Shown here piece after piece: positions 54,946 to 62,495 of a stretch of 64,000 bases of DNA; position 1 is the stretch's first letter, and each line of letters begins with the position of its first letter. Under the pieces are notes generated by a model. It was not told the origin of the DNA and searched no databases. It saw only the letters and a list, made by a program, of their open reading frames with translations. Position numbers and translations under genes: made by a program. The stretch is taken from positions 124,001 through 188,000 of the forward strand of contig VAFL01000006.1 in assembly GCA_005768755.1 (NCBI GenBank), in the 5' to 3' direction. Source of the DNA: Paracoccus denitrificans. GTDB lineage: Bacteria; Pseudomonadota; Alphaproteobacteria; Rhodobacterales; Rhodobacteraceae.

Positions 54946-55247
54946 TATGCTTCCTCTGCTTGCTTGCCGTGGAAGTAGTTGGACGGGCCAAATGCGCGAA
55001 ACGCCTCGCGCGGGTGACCGGGTTCGGGACCGTCGGGACCAGCCTTTGCCGGGGCCAGGAACACGCCCACCGCACGATCGGATAACGCCAGCGCATGCGC
55101 CATGCGGTGACGGGCCTGTTCTTCATCGGTGATCAGTTCTGCATGACGCAGATGCGATACCCATTCATCCTTGCCGGTCAGATAGATGACGCGGCCGTCG
55201 AAAAGGTCGTTGGCTGAAATGACGACTGGCTCAAATGCGCGGGCCAT
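54945..55247 (-). CDS. DUF2849 protein of the sulfite reductase operon
   Basis: 100 residues from the ATG at 55247 (GGAGATT upstream). FDGRVIYLTGKDEWVSHLRHA and FLAPAKAGPDGPEPGHPREAF are the DUF2849 features. The family almost always precedes a sulfite reductase gene, which suggests a small accessory role. First gene of the operon DUF2849-cysI-cysH. Confidence 0.85.
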   Translation of the reverse strand: MARAFEPVVISANDLFDGRVIYLTGKDEWVSHLRHAELITDEEQARHRMAHALALSDRAVGVFLAPAKAGPDGPEPGHPREAFRAFGPSNYFHGKQAEEA

Positions 55248-55271
55248 GGCGAATCTCCGGTTTTGCTTTGT

Positions 55272-55328
55272 AGTATATGGGATATTTTTCTGCGATTGCG
55301 CTAGTATCTTGGGTAAATAAGGAATACT
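55272..55328. promoter_or_regulatory. Intergenic control region of the cys operon and lrp
   Basis: AT-rich. AGTAT occurs at 55272 and 55303 and its inverse ATACT at 55324. Such repeated half-sites are compatible with binding of the adjacent Lrp-type protein. No riboswitch structure was recognised. Confidence 0.35.
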
Positions 55329-55365
55329 GTTCCGATGACGCCGCGAGACAGGACAAAACGCCGCC

Positions 55366-55845
55366 ATGGAAGACCTCAGCGAAAAGAAACTCCGGCTTGA
55401 TGCGCTGGACCGGAAAATCCTGACCGAATTGCAGGAGGACGCCAGTCAGTCGCTGGACGACATCGCCCGCAAGATCGGTTCGTCGAAGACCCCGGTCTGG
55501 AACCGCATCCGCAAGCTGAAGGATGCCGGCGTCATCACCCGCCAGACGGTTATCCTGGATCCCGATGCGGTCGGGCTTGGCACCTGTTTCTTCGTGCTGA
55601 TCCGCACCAGCGAACACGAGGCGGGTTGGCAGAAGAAATTCCTGGACGCACTGCAGTCGCGCCCCGAAGTGCTGGAAGCGCATCGGCTGGCGGGCGAGAT
55701 CGATTATATCGTGAAGCTGCGCGTATCAGATGCCCGCGCCTATGACGCCTTCTATCAGGCGCTGATCGCCGAAGTGAAAATCTTCAACGTCACGGCGCTG
55801 CTGTCGATGGAAGAATTGAAATCAACCACATTCCTGCCGGTGTGA
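55366..55845 (+). CDS. Lrp/AsnC-family regulator next to the cys operon
   Basis: 159 residues. LDALDRKILTELQEDASQSLDD and the recognition helix SSKTPVWNRIRKLKDAGVI form the winged helix; the RAM domain follows from about residue 75. Divergent from the sulfur operon, so it likely controls that operon or its own gene, perhaps in response to an amino acid. An open frame continues in phase after the stop (see the remnant). Confidence 0.87.
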   Translation: MEDLSEKKLRLDALDRKILTELQEDASQSLDDIARKIGSSKTPVWNRIRKLKDAGVITRQTVILDPDAVGLGTCFFVLIRTSEHEAGWQKKFLDALQSRPEVLEAHRLAGEIDYIVKLRVSDARAYDAFYQALIAEVKIFNVTALLSMEELKSTTFLPV

Positions 55846-55971
55846 GCGTCCGCCCTGCCGGGCTTTATCGACACGCCCACCGGAATTGTGCTGAACCGTC
55901 ACATTTCCACGGCATATAAGGGCGATTACAACCAGATCACCGATAATCTGCCGCAGGACGCCTTGGAATGA
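55846..55971 (+). pseudogene. 3' remnant of a GFA-family (glutathione-dependent formaldehyde-activating-like) gene
   Basis: Directly after the lrp stop and in the same phase, 41 sense codons read on to a TGA. The translation contains LPGFIDTPTGIVLNRHIS and TAYKGDYNQITDNLPQ. The KGDY..ITD.LPQ pattern is that of the C-terminus of GFA-family proteins (CENP-V/GFA). The N-terminal zinc-binding part is missing and there is no start codon, so this is a truncated fragment. Confidence 0.55.
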
Positions 55972-55982
55972 AGGGAAAGCGC

Positions 55983-57119
55983 ATGACAACAATCCATTGG
56001 GTGCAGGCAGGGCCAGATGCGCTGTTCGGGCTTCAGCGCCTGATCCGCAAGGAACCGGGCCGCATCCGCGTCTGGACCCGCGACGGCCAGCTGCTGGAGG
56101 GGATCGACGCCGGGATTCAGACCGGCTTTGATCTTGACGCGCTTGGCGCCGCCATCCAGCCTGGCGACGTGATCGTGGCCCCGCGCCCGACCGAGGTCGC
56201 CATTGCCCGGCTGGCCATGGCGCACGGCGCGCATCTGGCGGTGGGCTGGCACATGTCCGAACAACTGCGCAATGCCGGCCGCAACGCCGCCGAAAAGGGC
56301 CTGACCGTCTTGGCCGAGGCGGGCATGGTGCCGGGGATAGAGCATCTGATGGCCCGCGATCTGGTGAACCATTACCGCCAGGCCGCGCAGCCGGACGACG
56401 TGCTGCATTTCACCTGCTATGGCGGCGGCATGCCGAAATATCCCGACAATTTTCGGCACAAATTCAATACCTCGCCCCTGTCGCTGCTCAACGCATTGGC
56501 GACGCCGACGACCTGGATCGGCGACGGCAAGCCGCAGCGGGCCGATTTCCCCTTCGATGTCATTCGCGATCACGACCTGAACCTGCCGACGCCCGAACGC
56601 CATCAGGTCTATCCGCATTACGATGTCGCGCCCTATCTGGACGCTTACGGCTTCGATCCCGACTGGACCATCGCCACCGCCGAACGCGGCGCAATCCGGC
56701 TGAAGGGCTGGAACGCAGGTTGGGCCGGCGTCTTCGCCCGCATCCGCGAGACCGGCAAGGACGCCCCCGCCTTGCGCGCCCTTGCCCGCGAACTGTGGCG
56801 CGATCATCCTTTCATCGCCGGCGAGGCCGACCGCGCCGTGCTGTCGGTGTCGCTGCGAGCCGAGTCCAATGGCAAGACCCGCTGGCATCGCGAGTGGGTG
56901 ATGGATGCCTCGGGCGGGCGCAATGGCTCGGCCCGGTTCCGGTTGAATTCGCTGATGCTGGCGCTGGCGGCAGGTGCGATCACCGACGGCGGGATCGGGC
57001 CGGGCCTGCATATCGGCGTGACCGACCCCGAATTGATCGCCAACTGGCTGATCGAGGTCACCCATGAGGCCGGTTATTCCCGCCTGATCAACCACATGCG
57101 CGAACATGAGGAAGCCTGA
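55983..57119 (+). CDS. Saccharopine dehydrogenase-like protein
   Basis: 378 residues from the ATG at 55983 (AAGGGAAAG upstream). The N-terminal part behaves as a Rossmann-type domain; LAEAGMVPGIEHLMARDLVNHY matches the start of the catalytic domain of saccharopine dehydrogenase/lysine-6-dehydrogenase relatives, followed by CYGGGMPKYPDN. The N-terminal GxGxxG is degenerate (VQAGPDALFG), so cofactor use is uncertain. No lysine-pathway partner is adjacent. Confidence 0.68.
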   Translation: MTTIHWVQAGPDALFGLQRLIRKEPGRIRVWTRDGQLLEGIDAGIQTGFDLDALGAAIQPGDVIVAPRPTEVAIARLAMAHGAHLAVGWHMSEQLRNAGRNAAEKGLTVLAEAGMVPGIEHLMARDLVNHYRQAAQPDDVLHFTCYGGGMPKYPDNFRHKFNTSPLSLLNALATPTTWIGDGKPQRADFPFDVIRDHDLNLPTPERHQVYPHYDVAPYLDAYGFDPDWTIATAERGAIRLKGWNAGWAGVFARIRETGKDAPALRALARELWRDHPFIAGEADRAVLSVSLRAESNGKTRWHREWVMDASGGRNGSARFRLNSLMLALAAGAITDGGIGPGLHIGVTDPELIANWLIEVTHEAGYSRLINHMREHEEA

Positions 57120-57262
57120 ACGGCACGCGGAAGGCGCGCAAAGCCCGTGCGCGACCGGGTTGGGCGCTCGTTCATCTGGACGGAGTCTGCAGGCGATGCA
57201 TGTGGCGCCACGGCTTTATGATGTGTCCCAGGATTGGGATGTCAACGACGGAAGGAACCGCA

Positions 57263-57601
57263 ATGTCCTATGACCACGCCCTGGCCGACCGCGTCCGCAC
57301 GCAGCTCGCCGGCATGGGCGGGGCGCAGGAAATGCCGATGATGGGGGTTCTTTGCTTCCTGCGCGGCGGCAATATGGCCTGCGGCGTCACCGGTGACCGG
57401 CTGATGGTGCGACTGGGCAAGGAAGGCGCTTCGGCGGCCACGATTGACCCTGATGTCGGGCCGCTGCGGATCGGCGGCGGCCGCAGCCCTGCCGCCTTTG
57501 TTACCGTTGCCCCTGCCGGGGTGGCAGATGACGCCGCGCTGGAAGCATGGATTGCGCGCGCCATCGCCTTCGCGGACAGCCTGCCGGCAAAAAAGGCCTA
57601 G
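57263..57601 (+). CDS. TfoX N-terminal domain protein
   Basis: 112 residues from the ATG at 57263, behind GGAAGGAA. It has the single-domain TfoX-N fold: an N-terminal helix, EMPMMGVLCFLRGGNMACGV and RLMVRLGKEG. The full-length Sxy/TfoX C-terminal domain is absent. These short proteins are common and of unknown function; a competence role should not be assumed. Its stop shares CTAG with the Smr gene. Confidence 0.75.
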   Translation: MSYDHALADRVRTQLAGMGGAQEMPMMGVLCFLRGGNMACGVTGDRLMVRLGKEGASAATIDPDVGPLRIGGGRSPAAFVTVAPAGVADDAALEAWIARAIAFADSLPAKKA

Positions 57602-58191
57602 CGGCGCAGATAGACGTAATAGGCACCCGTGCCGCCATGGCGCAGATGCGCCGGCGCGATCTGCTGGACGACGTGGGACAGAGGTGCGGCGTGCAGCCAG
57701 TAAGGAACCTGATGGCGCAGCGCGCCGCGCCGCACAGGCAACGGCCCCTCGATCCCGTCGCGGCTGCCCTTGCCGGTGATCACCAGCACCAGGCGATGCC
57801 CGCGCGCGTGGCACGACAGGACGAAGCGCGTCAGTTCCGGCCCCGCTTCCGCAAGGGTCATGCCATGCAGATCAAGCTTCGCCTCGGGCCGCATCTTGCC
57901 GCGACTCATCTGGCGATGTGTCTTGTGATCCATGCGAACCGGTTGACGAACCAAGGCTTCAGCCGGGCTGGGGGCTATGTCGGCGCTGCGCAGCTTGCCT
58001 GATTTCGGTCCGATGCTGAATTCAGCGGGAATGACTGCTCCCGCTTTGCGCAAGGGCTTTTCGGCAGTCCGTGCGGGCGGTGACATGTCCGGAAGTGCCT
58101 CACGCCGCTTCGGTTCCAGCGGCGTTGCGGTCCGGGCGACGCGCGCCCAAAGCTCGCGGTCTTCGGGCGTAAGTCCGCGCCGGCGGCTCAT
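57598..58191 (-). CDS. Smr-domain protein
   Basis: 197 residues. The C-terminal Smr domain (about residues 105-197) has KLDLHGMTLAEA, VITGKGSRDG and the ending GGTGAYYVYLRR; this fold nicks DNA or RNA. The first 100 residues are basic and unstructured. Start overlaps the stop of the Tim44-like gene (TGATG). Confidence 0.88.
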   Translation of the reverse strand: MSRRRGLTPEDRELWARVARTATPLEPKRREALPDMSPPARTAEKPLRKAGAVIPAEFSIGPKSGKLRSADIAPSPAEALVRQPVRMDHKTHRQMSRGKMRPEAKLDLHGMTLAEAGPELTRFVLSCHARGHRLVLVITGKGSRDGIEGPLPVRRGALRHQVPYWLHAAPLSHVVQQIAPAHLRHGGTGAYYVYLRR

Positions 58192-58847
58192 CAGCCACCA
58201 GTCGCGACAAGCTGCCAGTTCGGGTCGGCGGCCCCCATCTGACGCTCGAACGTCCAGGTGTCGCGCTGCTTGCGCGGTGTCTTGGCATCGCCGTCAATGA
58301 CCGCCCCAGTCGGGTCGCGGGTCGCAACGATCATTTCGCCGACAAAGCGAACAGAAAGCTCGGCACTGGCATTGTGCGAGTGGAACTCGGCCGCCGAAAG
58401 CGCTGTTTCGCGCGTACCAAGAAACTGCACTTCAGTTGTATGGCCGGAATTCTGACGCGCAGCAATGGCGGCGTCGAAGGCCTGTGCAACCTCGGGCGAC
58501 AGAAAGCCGCGCACCTCGCTGATATCGCCCTTTTCGAAGGCAACGAGGATCATTTCATAAGCCTGCTTTGCTCCGCCAAGAAATTCTGTCAGCGAGAAAG
58601 AGGGCTCGACCCGCTTCATTTCCACCAATGCGGCATAAGCGGGGCTTTCGGCATCGACATGGTCGGTCAGATCGCTGTCGGAAATGCGGGGATCATCTTC
58701 GATCACCTCCATCCGGCGCTGCACCGGCGCGTCTTCGTTTGCACTCGGCTCAAATCCGTCACGCGTCCCGAGAACATTGCGAAGCCGCAAGATCAGGAAA
58801 ACCGCAATTGCGGCCAGGACAAGCAATTGAATGAGCGAGTTCGACAT
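58191..58847 (-). CDS. Tim44-like domain protein
   Basis: 218 residues from the ATG at 58847 (AAGGATGG upstream). One membrane anchor (SLIQLLVLAAIAVFLILRL) is followed by a linker and a Tim44/TimA domain (about 80-218; ARDPTGAVIDG near the end). Bacterial TimA-like proteins are inner-membrane proteins of uncertain function. In related bacteria a lytic transglycosylase gene often sits between this gene and smr; here they overlap directly. Confidence 0.85.
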   Translation of the reverse strand: MSNSLIQLLVLAAIAVFLILRLRNVLGTRDGFEPSANEDAPVQRRMEVIEDDPRISDSDLTDHVDAESPAYAALVEMKRVEPSFSLTEFLGGAKQAYEMILVAFEKGDISEVRGFLSPEVAQAFDAAIAARQNSGHTTEVQFLGTRETALSAAEFHSHNASAELSVRFVGEMIVATRDPTGAVIDGDAKTPRKQRDTWTFERQMGAADPNWQLVATGG

Positions 58848-58953
58848 ATTCCATCCTTTGGCAGGGTCGGGGCGGTTTGAATTTCTGACCCTGCTTCTTA
58901 TGTAGGGATCGAGCGAGGCCAAGTCCAGTTGCCTGCGCCGCCCGAGGAGTCCC

Positions 58954-59499
58954 ATGCCGCTGTTAATTTTGTTCATTCTCATTCCGATTATCGAGATCGC
59001 GCTTTTCATCCAGGTCGGCGGGCTTATCGGGCTTTGGCCGACAATTGGACTGGTGCTGCTGTCAGCCTTCATCGGTATGATCATGATCCGCAGCCAGGGC
59101 CGGCGGGCACTGGGCGATCTGCAGCAATCCTTTCAGACGCTCAGCGATCCGACGCGGCCCTTGGCCCATGGTGCCATGATCCTTCTGTCGGGCGCACTGC
59201 TTCTGACGCCGGGCTTTTTCACCGACACGATCGGGCTTTTGTTGCTTGTTCCCGGCGTTCGGGACTGGCTGATGCGGCGCGCCGGACGTCACGTGAAGGT
59301 GACCCGGTCCGGCTTCGGCTTCGACGGCGCGCGCCAGCCCCGTCACGGCTGGCCCGGTCGCAGCGATGAAGATGTCATCGACGGCGATTACGTCGTTCAG
59401 GACGACCCCTATATCGCCCGCGATGACATTGCGCAGCCCGACAGCCCGCCAGGGAACGGCGGCCCGCGCAAACCGTCGGGCTGGACCCGTCCCGAATAA
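58954..59499 (+). CDS. fxsA: FxsA-family membrane protein
   Basis: 181 residues. Three to four hydrophobic segments in the first 115 residues with IEIALFIQVGGLIG and PGFFTDTIGLLLLVPGVR, the FxsA signatures; the C-terminal 65 residues are polar. FxsA of E. coli overcomes phage T7 exclusion by F; its normal role is unknown. Followed by secB, divergent from the Tim44-like gene. Confidence 0.9.
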   Translation: MPLLILFILIPIIEIALFIQVGGLIGLWPTIGLVLLSAFIGMIMIRSQGRRALGDLQQSFQTLSDPTRPLAHGAMILLSGALLLTPGFFTDTIGLLLLVPGVRDWLMRRAGRHVKVTRSGFGFDGARQPRHGWPGRSDEDVIDGDYVVQDDPYIARDDIAQPDSPPGNGGPRKPSGWTRPE

Positions 59500-59584
59500 G
59501 CGCATTGCGCAGCTTTCGGCAGGCGTTGAGGCATCTGCGCGCGGGTGCTAGAAACCCTGCGACCCATTTTCGAAAGGACCCGAA

Positions 59585-60100
59585 ATGACCGATGAAACGC
59601 CGACCGGCGCAACCGATGAACAACCTGCTGCTGCCCAACCGCCGCGGATGCAGATCCTCGCGCAATTCATCCGCGATCTGTCCTTTGAAAATATTGTCGC
59701 ACAAAAGGGGCTGAACAACGCCGAAGTCCGCCCCGAGATCGCCGTTCAGGTCAGTCTGGATGCGCGCAAGCGGGCCGCGGACAACCAGTATGAGGTCATC
59801 ACCAAGTTCAAGGTCTCGTCGAAGAACACCGTCAACGATGCCAATCTGTTCCTGTGCGAGCTGGAATATGGCGGTGTGTTCCAGGTCGAAGGTGTCCCCG
59901 AAGACCAGCTTCATCCTTTCCTGATGATCGAATGCCCGCGCATGCTGTTTCCGTTCATCCGTCGCGTCATAAGCGACGTGACCCGCGACGGTGGCTTCCC
60001 GCCTGTCAATCTTGATCCGGTGGATTTCGTCGCGCTTTATCGTCAGGAACTGGCCCGTCGCGCCCAGGCCGAACGTCCCGCCGACGCCCCCATTTCGTAA
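59585..60100 (+). CDS. secB: Protein-export chaperone SecB
   Basis: 171 residues; keeps preproteins unfolded and hands them to SecA. KVSSKNTVNDANLFLCELEYGGVFQVEG and PFIRRVISDVTRDGGFPPVNLDPVDF are conserved throughout SecB. The gene order fxsA-secB is usual in alphaproteobacteria. Good AAAGGA before the ATG. Confidence 0.95.
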   Translation: MTDETPTGATDEQPAAAQPPRMQILAQFIRDLSFENIVAQKGLNNAEVRPEIAVQVSLDARKRAADNQYEVITKFKVSSKNTVNDANLFLCELEYGGVFQVEGVPEDQLHPFLMIECPRMLFPFIRRVISDVTRDGGFPPVNLDPVDFVALYRQELARRAQAERPADAPIS

Positions 60101-60106
60101 CTGCCG

Positions 60107-60703
60107 GTGCCCCCACGCAGAAAGCGCGCCTGGCAGCGGATGCTGTCAGGCCGCAGGCTTGATCTTCTGGACCCGACCCCGTTCGATATCGAGATCGAGG
60201 ATATCGCGCATGGGCTGGCCTTTGTCGCGCGCTGGAATGGTCAGACGCGCGGCGACTGGCCCTATTCCGTTGCCGAACATTCGCTGCTTGTTGAACAGGC
60301 TTTCGGTCGCATCGCACCTGATGCAGAGCCGAAATGGCGATTGGCCGCACTGCTGCATGACGCACCGGAATATGTGCTGGGGGATATGATTTCCCCGGTG
60401 AAAGGGGCGCTTGGCGCCGAATATGGCGAGATGGATGCGCGCATTGCCGAAGCGGTTCACCGACGTTTCGGCCTGCCTGCAAAAACACCCGCGATCATCA
60501 AAAGATGTATCAAGCAGGCCGATTATGTATCAGCCTGGCTTGAAGCAATCGAAATTGCCGGTTTTTCCGAGGCCGAGGCCCGAAGCATTTTCAAAATCCC
60601 GAAGCCCGAACATTGCGCGGGTCTCACCATAACACTTCGCCCGCCGGCCGAAGCGCGCAAGGCCTATCTGGATCGCTTCCAAACCCTGATCGAAGCGATT
60701 TAG
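60107..60703 (+). CDS. HD-domain hydrolase, YfbR-like
   Basis: 198 residues from a GTG at 60107; an ATG at 60140 is an alternative start. The HD residues are in VAEHSLLVE and LLHDAPEYVLGD. ISPVKGALGAEYGEMD is typical of the YfbR group of 5'-nucleotidases. It follows secB by six bases and may be co-transcribed. Confidence 0.82.
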   Translation: MPPRRKRAWQRMLSGRRLDLLDPTPFDIEIEDIAHGLAFVARWNGQTRGDWPYSVAEHSLLVEQAFGRIAPDAEPKWRLAALLHDAPEYVLGDMISPVKGALGAEYGEMDARIAEAVHRRFGLPAKTPAIIKRCIKQADYVSAWLEAIEIAGFSEAEARSIFKIPKPEHCAGLTITLRPPAEARKAYLDRFQTLIEAI

Positions 60704-60749
60704 GCTGTTTCACTGACCGGGCTAAATCGCGATTGGGGTTTGATACAGG

Positions 60750-61061
60750 TCAGATTTCCAGGTCGTTCAGCGATTTTCCCGAATCCAGCGCCGATTGAAC
60801 CCAATGCGGGCGGCGTCCACGGCCGGTCCAGGTCTGGGTCGCATCTTCAGGATTGGCGTATTTTGGTGCAATCTTGCCGCCACGGCGGCCGATCTTGGCA
60901 CCAGTAAGCTCTGTCAGGGAATAGCCATGCTCACGGGCGGCATCTTCGACCGCGGCCAAGGCTGCGCGACGCTTGCGGTCTTCGAAATCCGCGATGGAAC
61001 GGTCCACCTTGGTGCGCAATTCGCGCAACTCTTTCAAAGACAGATTTTCCAGATCCAGCAT
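60750..61061 (-). CDS. hvrA: H-NS family DNA-binding protein HvrA
   Basis: 103 residues. The N-terminal coiled coil (LSLKELRELRTKVDRSIADFE) is the dimerisation part; the C-terminal YANPEDATQTWTGRGRRPHW is the H-NS DNA-binding core. In Rhodobacter HvrA modulates light-dependent photosynthesis genes; here it lies in the same place relative to regA. Probably acts as a nucleoid protein. Confidence 0.87.
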   Translation of the reverse strand: MLDLENLSLKELRELRTKVDRSIADFEDRKRRAALAAVEDAAREHGYSLTELTGAKIGRRGGKIAPKYANPEDATQTWTGRGRRPHWVQSALDSGKSLNDLEI

Positions 61062-61141
61062 CAGCTTCTCCTTTTCGGGTTAAAGACTGATGGGATATGG
61101 TAGTTACGAAGATGCTGTCAAACTATATAAATGGATAGTGA

Positions 61142-61699
61142 TCAGCGTGGGCTTCTTTTCGCCAATATCCGCTGCAATGTGCGTCTGTGCATATGTAAAC
61201 GCCGTGCAGTTTCACTGACATTGCGGTCGCATTGCTCATAAACGCGCTGAATATGTTCCCATTTCACGCGATCAGCGGACATGGGATTTTCAGGCGGAGG
61301 GGGAAGAATTTCGCCGCTTTGCAAAAGCGCGGATACGATGTCATTCGCATCTGCGGGTTTTGACAGATAATCCGTCGCGCCCAGCTTTACAGCCGCCACT
61401 GCGGTGGCAATCGCGCCATAGCCCGTAAGCACAACAATGCGCGCATCCGGCCGCGCCTCGCGCAGGGCCTCTACCACATCCAGGCCGCTGCCGTCTTCCA
61501 GCCTTAGATCGACCACCGCAAAAGCCGCCGGCGCCTGACAGATTGCGGCAATTGCATCCGCGACCGAAAGCGTCACCCGCGGCAGGAAACCACGCCGCTC
61601 CATCGCGCGGGAAAGGCGGTTGACGAAAATCTCGTCATCATCGACCAATAGCAGGGATGCATCCGGACCCAGGTCCAGTTTCGGGTCTGTATCCGCCAT
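61142..61699 (-). CDS. regA: Redox response regulator RegA/PrrA
   Basis: 185 residues from the ATG at 61699 (GGAGACAG upstream). Receiver domain: acidic pair in LLLVDDDEIF, phosphoacceptor Asp64 in VVDLRLEDG, lysine in LSKPAD. The linker has the four-proline run PPPPENP of this family, and the C-terminal Fis-type helix-turn-helix is NVSETARRLHMHRRTLQRIL. It controls respiration, nitrogen and carbon genes with RegB. Confidence 0.95.
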   Translation of the reverse strand: MADTDPKLDLGPDASLLLVDDDEIFVNRLSRAMERRGFLPRVTLSVADAIAAICQAPAAFAVVDLRLEDGSGLDVVEALREARPDARIVVLTGYGAIATAVAAVKLGATDYLSKPADANDIVSALLQSGEILPPPPENPMSADRVKWEHIQRVYEQCDRNVSETARRLHMHRRTLQRILAKRSPR

Positions 61700-61766
61700 T
61701 GCTGTCTCCGTCTGCGATTTTCCTCCTTCTAGGCGCAAGCCCTATCAGAATCAAATCGCCGATACG

Positions 61767-62408
61767 TCATCCGGCTTTGGCGAAGCAGGCAGTCTGGGCC
61801 GCCATGTCTTCCGGCGTCACATCGCGGTTGAAGAATTCCACGGTGCCGTGTTTGGGAAGGACCAGATAGGTCATCGTGGTATGGCTGACGGGGTAGTCGT
61901 CGCTTCCGTCGTCCTGCACCTTGAAGCCGACACGCCACGCTTTTGCCGCAGCCGCCGTCTCCTCGGTCGAGCCGGTCAGGCCGATCATGTTTTCATGCAG
62001 GTTGTCGGTATAATGGGCCATCACCTCGGGCGTGTCGCGGCGTGGATCGACGGTCACGAAAACAGCCTGCGCATCGATCCCCTCTTCATCCAGAAGGTCC
62101 AGTGCCTCGGCATTGCGGGAATTGTCGAAAGGGCAGATATCCGAGCAGTAGGAATAGCCGAAATAGACAAGCGTCGGCTTGGTGAAAACATCCTTTTCGG
62201 TGACCCGCGTCCCGTTTTCATCCGTCAATTCAAACGACCCGCCAAGTGCCGACGAACCGCCTGCCACAACGCTGGTGCGACAATCCGCAAACGGGTCAGG
62301 CTCGGCCTCTGCGGTCTGGTCGTCGCCCCGCGACATCCAGACCGAACCGCCGATCAAAACCGCCAGCGTCACGACCGTCCCGATAATCAGAAGCTGCTTG
62401 TCGTTCAT
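61767..62408 (-). CDS. senC: SCO1/SenC (PrrC) copper chaperone
   Basis: 213 residues, one N-terminal membrane anchor and a periplasmic thioredoxin fold. Copper ligands are Cys88 and Cys92 in YSYCSDICP and His176 in YPVSHTTMT. Needed for CuA assembly in cytochrome c oxidase, and in Rhodobacter linked to RegB signalling. The ATG at 62408 is chosen because the anchor starts directly after it. Confidence 0.94.
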   Translation of the reverse strand: MNDKQLLIIGTVVTLAVLIGGSVWMSRGDDQTAEAEPDPFADCRTSVVAGGSSALGGSFELTDENGTRVTEKDVFTKPTLVYFGYSYCSDICPFDNSRNAEALDLLDEEGIDAQAVFVTVDPRRDTPEVMAHYTDNLHENMIGLTGSTEETAAAAKAWRVGFKVQDDGSDDYPVSHTTMTYLVLPKHGTVEFFNRDVTPEDMAAQTACFAKAG

Positions 62409-62495
62409 GAGTATCCCGAATTCAGTTTCGATGCATTGATCGCCCATCGCGACGCTTATATCAACACGACCGATTGCCGCATCACGAGGTCGAGA

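Noticed and set aside
57263..57601. Competence regulator Sxy/TfoX
   Set aside because: Only the short N-terminal domain is present; such proteins are widespread without a competence role.
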